Assembly: GCA_016298065.1 (NCBI GenBank)
Contig: JAEDDN010000006.1
Coordinates: 28,626-92,625 of the forward strand
From: Oscillospiraceae bacterium
GTDB lineage: Bacteria; Bacillota; Clostridia; Oscillospirales; Ruminococcaceae
Direction: 5' to 3'
Length of the DNA stretch: 64,000 nucleotides
Position numbers and translations under genes: made by a program. The notes beneath the pieces are model-generated. The model had not been told where the DNA came from. It worked only from the letters and a program-made list of their open reading frames with translations, and made no database searches. Of this stretch, positions 8,652-15,604 are shown piece by piece (within the stretch, counting starts at the first letter, position 1; each line of letters opens with the position of its first letter).

Positions 8652-9496
8652 TCCTTTAAATCCTTTCTGTCCGCAGCTATTTTACGCTCTCTGCCGTCTT
8701 TTAAAAGCGCTAAAAGCGTATCGCTGTCGGAATTTTCGAGTGCTTTTTTATATTCCTCGAGCGAATTTATCATATCTTTTATTTCATCTAAAAGATAATC
8801 TCTGTTTTCTAAAAACAGTTCTGTCCACATTTTTTCGTTTAGCCTTGCAACTCTGGTCATATCCTTATAGCTTCCTGCCGAAAAACCGCTGTGGTCCATA
8901 GCGGTAGGGCTTTTGATGTATGCGCTGGATACAACGTGCGCAAGCTGAGAGGTATAAGCGATAATGCGGTCGTGGTTTTCGGGGGTGGTAACTTCAAGAT
9001 TTGTAAAGCCTATAGCGCCCCAAAACTTTTTTATATCCCCCAAAAGCTCTATTGAAGCATTTTTCGGAGGGGTTATTACTATAGAGGCGTTATTAAACAT
9101 ACGGTGGGTTGAGTTTTCAAATCCCGACCTTTCTATGCCTGCCATAGGGTGAGCGCCTACATAAACAAAGCTGTTTTGCTCTGCGAGTGGTGAAAGTTCG
9201 TCATATACATACTTTTTTATTCCGCAACAGTCCATAACTATTGCGCCTTTTTTAAACTTAGTGCAGTTTGCTTTTACATACTCTACGGTGTCTTTTGGAT
9301 AAAGCGCAATTATAACATAATCGCATATCGAAAGGCGCTCGTCGGTAAGCTCACAGTCAATAGCTTCCAAAAGCTTTGCCTTATATATTGTAGGCTTATT
9401 TATATCATAACCCATTACGGTGTCGGAGGTTTCGTGCTTTAGGGCTCTTGCGATACTTCCGCCGATAAGCCCCAAGCCTATTATTGCAATGTTCAT
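8648..9496 (-). CDS. tyrA: Prephenate dehydrogenase
   Basis: It oxidatively decarboxylates prephenate to 4-hydroxyphenylpyruvate, the branch to Tyr. Visible are the NAD motif IGLGLIGGSIARAL at the N terminus, the conserved GAHPMAGIERSG segment, SQLAHVVSSA, and the DHSGFSAGSYKDMTRVA substrate region; the C-terminal part is helical. No ACT domain is present, and 282 residues is the short form. I prefer the ATG at 9496 (GGTGA 5 bp upstream) over an ATG at 9508. The 3' arm of a long hairpin ends just before this start (see the 9510-9654 entry). Confidence 0.94.
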   Translation of the reverse strand: MNIAIIGLGLIGGSIARALKHETSDTVMGYDINKPTIYKAKLLEAIDCELTDERLSICDYVIIALYPKDTVEYVKANCTKFKKGAIVMDCCGIKKYVYDELSPLAEQNSFVYVGAHPMAGIERSGFENSTHRMFNNASIVITPPKNASIELLGDIKKFWGAIGFTNLEVTTPENHDRIIAYTSQLAHVVSSAYIKSPTAMDHSGFSAGSYKDMTRVARLNEKMWTELFLENRDYLLDEIKDMINSLEEYKKALENSDSDTLLALLKDGRERKIAADRKDLKE

Positions 9497-9509
9497 AAAA
9501 ATCACCATA

Positions 9510-9654
9510 GCCTTTCAGGCAACAAACAGTTCATTAAAAACACCAAAACCCTACGTTGCCTGAATAGGCGTTATGATGATTTTGGCCATCTCAAAATTTG
9601 CCTATGGCATAATTTTGAGGGCAATATAATTTGATTGGTGTGATTTTTCACACC
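9510..9654 (-). promoter_or_regulatory. Structured aroF-tyrA intergenic RNA
   Basis: The 170-bp gap inside an otherwise tightly packed operon holds three inverted repeats. GGTGTGA/TCACACC lies at 9637-9654. CTCAAAATT/AATTTTGAG lies at 9590-9619. A long imperfect arm pair includes CAGGCAAC (9516-9523) and GTTGCCTG (9555-9562), and the distal arm ends beside the tyrA start. A CCATAG on the transcript (9607-9602) can also pair with CTATGG (9510-9505), which overlaps the tyrA Shine-Dalgarno. This could be an operon-internal control or processing region; function is inference. Confidence 0.4.
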
Positions 9655-9666
9655 ATATAACCTCGA

Positions 9667-10674
9667 TTAGTATTTGCAAGCGTAAGGACGGATTTTGTTG
9701 ACTGTTTCAACAACCTCTTTGAACGCTTCCGGAGTGAGTGACTGCGCACCGTCGCAAAGAGCGTGCGGCGGATCGTTATGCACCTCTATCATAAGTCCGT
9801 CTGCGCCTGCGGCTACTGCGGCGAGCGATAAAGGCTTAACGAGTGAAGCGATACCTGCGGCGTGGCTCGGGTCGATGAATATAGGTAAGTGTGTCATCTT
9901 TTTAAGCATAGGGATAGCGGAAATATCAAGCGTATTTCTTGTAGCGGTTTCAAAGGTTCTTATACCTCTTTCACAGAGTATTACGTCGTTGTTGCCGCCT
10001 GCCATAATGTACTCAACGCTCATAAGCAGCTCCTGCAAGGTGTTTGCAAGACCTCTCTTTAAAAGTACGGGCTTATGAAGGCGTCCGATTTCCTTTAAAA
10101 GCTCGAAGTTTTGCATATTTCTTGCGCCTACTTGGATAACGTCGACCTCTTCAAAAAGGTGAATGTGCGAAAGATCCATTATCTCGGTTACAACGGGAAG
10201 TCCTGTAGCTTTTTTTGCCTTTAATAAAAGCTTTAAACCTTCGTCACGCAAGCCTTGGAACGAATACGGCGAGGTACGTGGCTTAAATGCACCGCCTCTT
10301 AACATTGTTGCGCCTGCGTCCTTAACGCTTTGAGCAACAAAGCAAATCTGTTCGTCTGTTTCAATAGAGCAAGGTCCTGCGATAATATTGAAGTTACCGC
10401 CGCCCACCTTTACTCCGCTTACGTCTATTATGCTGTCTGCCGGGTGGAACTTTCTGTTTGCGTTTTTATAAGGCTCTTGAATACGCTTTACGTCCTCTAC
10501 GATTTCGAGCGCTTTTAAAAGGTCAATGTCAACAGCGGAGGTATCGCCTATAAGACCCAATATTCTTGAGTTTTGTCCTTCACTTGCGTGAATGGAAAGC
10601 CCCATACTCTCTAACCAGGTGATAAGATTATCCAGTTGAGATTGTTCTGTTTTTTCCTTTAATACTACTATCAT
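9667..10674 (-). CDS. aroF: 3-deoxy-7-phosphoheptulonate synthase (DAHP synthase)
   Basis: This first shikimate-pathway enzyme condenses PEP and erythrose 4-phosphate. An N-terminal ferredoxin-like/ACT-like regulatory domain (about 1-70) precedes a KDO8P-type TIM barrel. Barrel motifs are NIIAGPCSIE, LRGGAFKPRTSPYSFQG, TEIMD, QVGARNMQN, LLKRG, CERGIRTFE, DPSHAAG and MIEVH. The type Ibeta form with this added domain is usually feedback inhibited. I chose the ATG at 10674: AAGGGG lies 9 bp upstream, and an earlier in-frame start at 10707 would lie in the attenuator U tract. It heads the operon behind the peptide leader. Gap to tyrA: 170 bp. Confidence 0.96.
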   Translation of the reverse strand: MIVVLKEKTEQSQLDNLITWLESMGLSIHASEGQNSRILGLIGDTSAVDIDLLKALEIVEDVKRIQEPYKNANRKFHPADSIIDVSGVKVGGGNFNIIAGPCSIETDEQICFVAQSVKDAGATMLRGGAFKPRTSPYSFQGLRDEGLKLLLKAKKATGLPVVTEIMDLSHIHLFEEVDVIQVGARNMQNFELLKEIGRLHKPVLLKRGLANTLQELLMSVEYIMAGGNNDVILCERGIRTFETATRNTLDISAIPMLKKMTHLPIFIDPSHAAGIASLVKPLSLAAVAAGADGLMIEVHNDPPHALCDGAQSLTPEAFKEVVETVNKIRPYACKY

Positions 10675-10705
10675 TTTTAAAAACCCCTTTTTATAAATTG
10701 ATAAC

Positions 10706-10737
10706 AAAAAAACTCTGCAAGAGCGTACTCTGCAGAG
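10706..10737 (-). terminator. Attenuator terminator in front of aroF
   Basis: On the minus strand CTCTGCAGAG pairs with CTCTTGCAGAG across a 4-nt loop (one bulge) and is followed by seven U. It sits between the leader peptide and aroF, so it can act only as a conditional terminator. Confidence 0.8.
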
Positions 10738-10784
10738 CCATAAGATTTTTAGGTCGCTTTTATTTATCTATGACCTCACTGCAG
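10730..10784 (-). promoter_or_regulatory. Antiterminator pairing of the aroF leader
   Basis: CUGCAG at the leader stop codon (10784-10779) can pair with CUGCAG of the terminator 5' arm (10735-10730), and AGGUC (10776-10772) with GACCU (10755-10751) inside it. Forming this structure consumes the terminator arm, the classical 2:3 versus 3:4 choice. The pairing is read from sequence; it has not been folded. Confidence 0.6.
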
Positions 10785-10865
10785 ACAACTCGAATAAGCC
10801 TTACCGTAAAAAAACCAAGTAAAGCTAAAATAAAAGTATGCTGCTGTTGAGGAAAAGTTCTTCAT
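10776..10865 (-). CDS. Leader peptide of the aro operon, rich in Phe and Tyr codons
   Basis: A 29-codon frame starts at an ATG 5 bp after AGGAG. It holds six Phe codons (all TTT; residues 4, 11, 13, 15, 18, 19), four Tyr codons (10, 12, 20, 24) and one Trp (17). Eight of these eleven fall within residues 10-20. The UGA stop lies in the proximal antiterminator arm, and a terminator follows 40 bp later, before aroF. Ribosome stalling at Phe/Tyr codons would favour the antiterminator and let the operon be transcribed. The arrangement matches enterobacterial pheL-type attenuation; its use here is inference but several independent signals agree. Confidence 0.85.
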   Translation of the reverse strand: MKNFSSTAAYFYFSFTWFFYGKAYSSCLQ

Positions 10866-10896
10866 AAAAACTCCTGCTTTTAAATTTATGTTTTAT

Positions 10897-10924
10897 ATTT
10901 TAGCACTATTTTTTGGTTATGTAA
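10897..10924 (-). promoter_or_regulatory. Promoter of the aro operon
   Basis: Minus strand: TTACAT (10919-10924), 16 bp, then an extended -10 TGCTAAAAT with TAAAAT at 10897-10902. It lies 32 bp before the leader ATG. Confidence 0.55.
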
Positions 10925-10990
10925 ATAGCCAATACAAAAAGATTTATACAAATTTTCTCTTATTTTTTATGTAAATGTGTTAAATTTCTG

Positions 10991-11066
10991 TCATATAAGG
11001 GGTAAATCTCCGCCTTAATGGCTTTTTAAGGCAAAAATGTTCCGATAGCCAAACGCTATCGGAACA
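10991..11066 (-). repeat. Terminator-promoter repeat, copy 1
   Basis: A 76-bp core is shared with copies at 13034 and 14338. It contains a GCCTTAA/TTAAGGC hairpin and a 12-bp perfect stem TGTTCCGATAGC / GCTATCGGAACA (11038-11066) with an A run that becomes a U tract on the minus strand. It therefore terminates the membrane-protein gene ending at 11075. The promoter half seen in the other copies is degraded here (ATGACA, no good -10). Confidence 0.85.
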
Positions 11067-11074
11067 TTGAGTTA

Positions 11075-12982
11075 TTAGTCTTTAATTTCTTCTCTTATGA
11101 CTTTAAATATGTAGGCTCCGTTTACCTCATCGACTATATCAAAGGTTACTTGCTCGTTATTCTCAGCATAATGATCATTAAAATACTGCTCCATCTTTTC
11201 CATTTTTTCGGTTTTGTCAACAGAAATAAGATAGTAAACATTATCGTTATCAATCATATCGGGAAGCAAATGACTTACCCCAAAGCTATCCTTTACGTCT
11301 TCAAAATATGGCGAACCTACCATTGAGCCGTAAATTAAAACATTATCACAGCGATACGGCACTCTCAAGGGAGAGTCCGAGTTGCCCATAATTATCGACA
11401 CCCCTGAATCAACATCAGTTACAAATAAATGCTCTGCGTCATTTTCTATGGTTTTATTGAGGGCTGCATTTGGACTTGGCGTTTTGACGTATGCTGTTTT
11501 AGGTATCATATATGCTGTTAACATACAAATTAGCGTCAACACAACAACCGAAGCCGAAGATAATATCTTTTTAACATTATTTTTACTGATATTCTGATAT
11601 CGTTTTTGTAAATTGGCTTTATCAATCAACAAAAACATACATATTATGGCAGGCAAGCATACGGAATGAACAGTTCTAAAACTTATTCTGGTAAGGCTCA
11701 TATAAAATGTCAGTGACAAAACTACTCCGTATATTGCTGTAATGCAAACGAAATGACGGCGGTTAAAAAACAACCCCGTAATAAATGCAATAGCTACTAA
11801 CGGAATTAGTAAAACAGGGGCACTTCTTCGCAATACTATATAAGCCAAAAACGATATCAAAAACATAAAAGGAAACAGCATTTTAAGTTTGTTTCTAAAA
11901 ATAAATAAAACCGCTAAACCTATTATAGCACATAGGATTAATGTTATTAAAAAGCCTTCCAATGAAAAGACGGACGTATACTGACAAACCATATCGTAGA
12001 CTAAATTGACAGCACGAAGTACTCCCATCTTACCCGACCTGTAATCAGAAGAATAATCTGCTATTGCAGATAATCTATCGGAATTGAAAAAGTCTTGGTC
12101 TAATACCCATCCCTGCAGGATATCTAAATCGTTTTGAGAATAAATATCAATAGAATTATAAAATTCCTCGTTGTTTTCATAAGGCACTATATCGTAATCT
12201 TCAACTTGAGATCGTATTGTATTATATTGCCTTAAGCCTTGAATGTTTTGCGGCAAATCTAAAAAGTAATTAGATAGGCGGGTTGCTCCTAATGCCAAAA
12301 TACATGCAAAAGCGCAAACAACAGCAACTTTTATATATTTATTGAAGACCTCAGCCAATAAATCTTTTTTGATACGTTTGTTTCCTATGTACATATATAA
12401 ATCGCAAAGTGTATATATAATAAAAATCAATGTTACCGAGTAAAAGCAGCTTGTCCTTATTAGAGCAGACATCAATATAAATAATGTTCCTATAATATAT
12501 CCTGCAATCTTTTTACCTTTTACTGTTTCAATCTTAAAAACTGTAAATATAATAAGATAGCCCGCTGTGCAAACAATTGTTGCGGTTTGGGTGAATTGTA
12601 AAAGAACAAATGAAGTATATGCAAATAATAAGTTAATAATAAAAATACAGAATATAGAAATTGCTTTTTTATTAAATCTTTTTAAAAAACAAAAAGAAAT
12701 AGCAAATACGGAAACTACATTCAAAATTATCTGCAACAGTATAAAAACATTCACTTTTGTAAAAACTGTTTGCAGCTTAATAATTGCCACACTTAAAAAA
12801 TAACTTATAAAAGGTGTCAAATAGCCCTTCACTGCCATTAGCTCTGTGCCCAAGTCATCAGTTGTGGCATATATTACATTAAAATTCGACACTAAAAGAC
12901 AAATAAAAAAAGTAACCGCTGTCAAAATTGCAGAAATGCAAAAATCGGATTTTGCGATTTTTTTGACCTTATCCATATCCAT
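11075..12982 (-). CDS. Multi-pass membrane protein of unknown function
   Basis: The 635-residue protein has about 12-13 hydrophobic segments. The first follows a short basic N terminus (about 15-35), with clusters at 50-235 and 340-495. A soluble loop of about 100 residues sits near 235-340 and a soluble C-terminal tail of about 135 residues at the end. The layout (early TTDDLGTE after the first segment, large loops, soluble tail) resembles membrane glycosyltransferases or polymerases of surface polysaccharides. I see no decisive motif and do not name it. It has its own promoter inside repeat copy 2 and its own terminator in copy 1, so it forms a single-gene unit. Confidence 0.75.
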   Translation of the reverse strand: MDMDKVKKIAKSDFCISAILTAVTFFICLLVSNFNVIYATTDDLGTELMAVKGYLTPFISYFLSVAIIKLQTVFTKVNVFILLQIILNVVSVFAISFCFLKRFNKKAISIFCIFIINLLFAYTSFVLLQFTQTATIVCTAGYLIIFTVFKIETVKGKKIAGYIIGTLFILMSALIRTSCFYSVTLIFIIYTLCDLYMYIGNKRIKKDLLAEVFNKYIKVAVVCAFACILALGATRLSNYFLDLPQNIQGLRQYNTIRSQVEDYDIVPYENNEEFYNSIDIYSQNDLDILQGWVLDQDFFNSDRLSAIADYSSDYRSGKMGVLRAVNLVYDMVCQYTSVFSLEGFLITLILCAIIGLAVLFIFRNKLKMLFPFMFLISFLAYIVLRRSAPVLLIPLVAIAFITGLFFNRRHFVCITAIYGVVLSLTFYMSLTRISFRTVHSVCLPAIICMFLLIDKANLQKRYQNISKNNVKKILSSASVVVLTLICMLTAYMIPKTAYVKTPSPNAALNKTIENDAEHLFVTDVDSGVSIIMGNSDSPLRVPYRCDNVLIYGSMVGSPYFEDVKDSFGVSHLLPDMIDNDNVYYLISVDKTEKMEKMEQYFNDHYAENNEQVTFDIVDEVNGAYIFKVIREEIKD

Positions 12983-13025
12983 ACAGCCCCTAGCTCCCTG
13001 ATAGTTATTTTTGATATCGCATATA

Positions 13026-13054
13026 ATTGTATATTAATCATAAGTTGTTGTCAA
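13026..13054 (-). promoter_or_regulatory. Promoter of the membrane-protein gene, in repeat copy 2
   Basis: Minus strand TTGACA (13049-13054), 17 bp, TACAAT (13026-13031), 44 bp before the start codon. The -35 lies inside the conserved repeat. Confidence 0.8.
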
Positions 13055-13130
13055 CCATATAAGGGGTAAATCTCCGCCTTAACGGCTTTTTAAGGCAAAA
13101 ATGTTCCGATAGCCAAACGCTATCGGAACA
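13034..13130 (-). repeat. Terminator-promoter repeat, copy 2
   Basis: A 97-bp unit is nearly identical to copy 3 (14338-14432). Read on the minus strand it gives the 12-bp-stem terminator of the upstream glycosyltransferase, then a GCCTTAA-type hairpin, then the -35 of the downstream membrane-protein gene. Confidence 0.88.
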
Positions 13131-13196
13131 GGGGACTGATTATTTTTATCTGCGTAAGAAAAGTCTCCTTATTCTGTCTATTTTTGCTTTTACTAT

Positions 13197-14276
13197 TTAT
13201 TTTTTTATTTTCCCAAGCAAATTGTAAAACTTTAGTTTTGCTTTTTGCTTAACTGAGAGTTTTGGTATATTTTCGATAAACCAGTCGTAATAATCATGTG
13301 CGGGTATATCTTTGCAGAATATCTCCAGAGCTTCCGTACGTTTAACAGTTTTAAAATATTCTCTTGCATCTTTTATAAAGTTAAATTCCATTAATTCATT
13401 AATTCTGTCTTCCACATCCTGACGCTCACAGTTATTTTGTATCATAGTGTCTATAAGATATTTAAAGAAATGGTAGGATTCATTGTGTAATGGATATAGG
13501 AGTTCTTCTTCCAAATTATTTTTATGAATCAGTTGAAATTCAGCCGGCTTTATATACTGAAAATCCCGAAACAATGCAAACTGCTGTCTTTTTTAGATGA
13601 AAACCCAATACCCGTGTTCCATACATAGTAAGCTTCTGCTCTTGTGGATACTCGCTTAACATTATCATCAAAAAAAGACCATACGTTAAGATAAATGTCC
13701 TCGCCATAATATAAAGCCTCGTTGATGTTTTTGACTGCACTTTTGAGCACAGATGCATCATAAATTTTAGACCATGCCGTTGGATGAAAACCTGTTTCGC
13801 CAATACCGAGCATACTTTTGATTGGCCCGTTAAATAATTCCTCACGAGTATATATTTTATGTTGATTGGTTATGACATTAATCCTCTTCAACCCTAACAT
13901 ATTAATATTTATAATAATTGAACTGTGTGATTTGAGCATTGTCATCGGAAATTGCTTTTTGCATTTTACTAATACTACTTTTGGAAATATATTCATCGTC
14001 CTGATCGGAAAAAATAATATATTTTCCGGTTGCTGTTTCAACTCCCTTTTTTCTTGCCAAAGAGGTTCCCCTTTCAGTACTCTGTACAACAATCACTCTC
14101 TTATCGGCTTGCTTGAGTTGCTCACACAATTCTAACGATTTATCGGAAGAAAAATTTTCGACCAATATCAATTCGATATTTTCATAATCCTGAGCAAGTA
14201 TCCCTTTAGCAGTTTTTTGAATATAGCGACTTCCGTTATGCACCGGAATAATTACACTTACTTTGGGTTGTGACAT
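13197..14276 (-). pseudogene. Family 2 glycosyltransferase, broken by two frameshifts
   Basis: The intact start at 14276 encodes a GT2 domain: VSVIIPVHNGSRYIQK, then the DxD-like SDQDDEY, up to about residue 120. Near 13905 the homologous sequence moves to another frame (13550 to about 13920, with GIGETGFHPTAWSKIYD and YYGEDIYLN, typical of the acceptor part). Near 13565, by a run of six A, it moves again to the frame ending at 13197. Together the pieces make one GT2 of about 355 residues. The breaks lie at A/T-rich runs, so sequencing error is possible, but as written the gene is interrupted. It is flanked by repeat copies 2 and 3. Confidence 0.8.
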
Positions 14277-14327
14277 AATTTATGCTCCTCTTCATTTCTT
14301 TTTCAAGGCATATCAATTTTTTATATT

Positions 14328-14356
14328 ATAATATAACAATCATAAGTTGTTGTCAA
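14328..14356 (-). promoter_or_regulatory. Promoter of the broken glycosyltransferase, in repeat copy 3
   Basis: Minus strand TTGACA (14351-14356), 17 bp, TATTAT (14328-14333). Same position within the repeat as in copy 2. Confidence 0.7.
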
Positions 14357-14432
14357 TCATATAAGGGGTAAATCTCCGCCTTAATGGCTTTTTAAGACAA
14401 AAATGTTCCGATAGCCAAACGCTATCGGAACA
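14338..14432 (-). repeat. Terminator-promoter repeat, copy 3
   Basis: It carries the same 12-bp terminator stem (14404-14432), inner hairpin and TTGACA end as copy 2, with only a few substitutions. It terminates the small Cys-rich gene ending at 14447 and starts the glycosyltransferase unit. Confidence 0.88.
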
Positions 14433-14446
14433 AAGGCAAGTTATTT

Positions 14447-14635
14447 TTATCCTTTTTCCCATTCATTTTTAAAATAGCTACACTTATTACTGCAACCCTT
14501 GCAACCCAAATCTTGTTTGCCTTGACTTAAGCATTCCGTTTTACTGCTTCCGTTGCTGTAATGTATAGTTTCTACAGCAATATTTTTGCTTATGTGAAAG
14601 CAATATCTTTCCTCAATCGTAGTGTAGGCTATCAT
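14447..14635 (-). CDS. Small Cys-rich protein of unknown function
   Basis: A 62-residue frame has a strong AAGGGGAG site 6 bp before its ATG and a dedicated terminator in repeat copy 3, which argues that it is a real gene. The C-terminal half holds five Cys (C35, and CKGCSNKC with CxxC-x3-C spacing), which could bind zinc or an iron-sulfur cluster; one more Cys lies near the N terminus. No signal peptide or membrane segment is seen. I do not recognise a family. It is divergent from the DUF2508 gene. Confidence 0.6.
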   Translation of the reverse strand: MIAYTTIEERYCFHISKNIAVETIHYSNGSSKTECLSQGKQDLGCKGCSNKCSYFKNEWEKG

Positions 14636-14781
14636 CGCAAACTCCCCTTAACAAGTAACTTTCTAACAGTATATTACGGACAAAATCTCAAGTATACCTT
14701 TTAAAGAATGTCCTATTTGAATAAAGGCTTGTAATATTTCCAATATTGTCCACATAACAATTTAAAAAGGTGGTATAAATT

Positions 14782-15057
14782 ATGAACGAACTTATTACAA
14801 AACTAAAATCAAAGCTTTTAGGACAACCCAAACCCGACAGCCAAAAGGAAAAAACACTGGAAATTTTAGACGAATTGGAACGCATACGCAAGGAAAAAGA
14901 GGTGGTAGAGGGACAATTTGAGCTTGAAACCGATTTTGACCTGATAGACGTACACATAATGAAATTAAAGGCGCTTAATTTGCAATATGAACGTGCAATA
15001 AAAACGGCAAAACAACAAAAGCTGGTGCGCTGGATTATGCCGCACAGCGAAGCTTAG
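14782..15057 (+). CDS. DUF2508 (YaaL-like) protein
   Basis: This 91-residue, highly charged helical protein has an EKTLEILDELERIRKEKEVVEGQFELETDFDLID-type core, ending in KLVRWIM. The family's function is unknown. In Bacillus yaaL lies between recR and bofA, and here too a BofA-like gene follows 31 bp later, which supports the assignment. AAGGTGG precedes the ATG. recR is not in the window. Confidence 0.8.
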   Translation: MNELITKLKSKLLGQPKPDSQKEKTLEILDELERIRKEKEVVEGQFELETDFDLIDVHIMKLKALNLQYERAIKTAKQQKLVRWIMPHSEA

Positions 15058-15088
15058 CGCCCATTTTTCGGGATAAGGAGAGAAAGGA

Positions 15089-15349
15089 TTGAATTTCAGA
15101 ATAATTATATATACAATATGTATTTTACTACTAATAATAAACTTATTGTATTATAAATCAACAGGAAAATTCTTTAAAAACGGCTTTATCGGGGTGTTGT
15201 CGGGTGAAATTAGCTTAGGTGCGATATACCTGCTCTCATCTTTTTTGGGTTTTGGTATTGCCATAAATCCGTTTACCGTAATAATATCGGGGCTTTTGGG
15301 CGCTCCGGGTGTGATTTTAATGCTTATATTTATGGGTATGAGCTTTTAA
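15089..15349 (+). CDS. BofA-like membrane protein (pro-sigmaK processing inhibitor family)
   Basis: The 86-residue protein has an N-terminal hydrophobic segment (about 3-23), a second (about 40-60) and a C-terminal GLLGAPGVILMLIFMG that matches the BofA family ending. In sporulating Firmicutes BofA restrains the SpoIVFB protease. Whether this organism sporulates cannot be told from the window. The start is TTG at 15089 with GGAGAG upstream. Pairing with DUF2508 follows the Bacillus order yaaL-bofA. Confidence 0.75.
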   Translation: MNFRIIIYTICILLLIINLLYYKSTGKFFKNGFIGVLSGEISLGAIYLLSSFLGFGIAINPFTVIISGLLGAPGVILMLIFMGMSF

Positions 15350-15422
15350 AAGGCTTTTATAATATTTCCGTTTATTATGCATTGTGAAGTATCAGCATAT
15401 TATTATTTTGTTAAAAATGTAA

Positions 15423-15451
15423 TTGATTAGTATAGTAAAATGTGATATAAT
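15423..15451 (+). promoter_or_regulatory. Promoter candidate of the EF-G-like gene
   Basis: TTGATT (15423-15428), 17 bp, TATAAT (15446-15451). Two further TATAAT hexamers (15486 and 15498) lie downstream without clear -35 partners. The leader to the ATG at 15605 is about 145 nt. Confidence 0.6.
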
Positions 15452-15604
15452 ATCATTTGTAATCAAAAATATTATGTACAATTTGTATAATGTATTGTAT
15501 AATTGCGATGCTTTATATACCTATTTACATACTATCAAATTTGGTTAATATGCATTTTCAGCCAATGCTTTAGCAATGCATCATAAAATAAAGGAGAAAT
15601 TATT

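Noticed and set aside
10706..10900. T-box riboswitch in front of aroF
   Set aside because: No TGGNACC-type core exists in the leader; the Phe/Tyr codon run and short stems fit peptide attenuation instead.
10991..14432. Integron-like cassette array (repeat after every gene)
   Set aside because: The repeats carry terminators and promoters, lack the conserved attC core ends, and no integron integrase is present.
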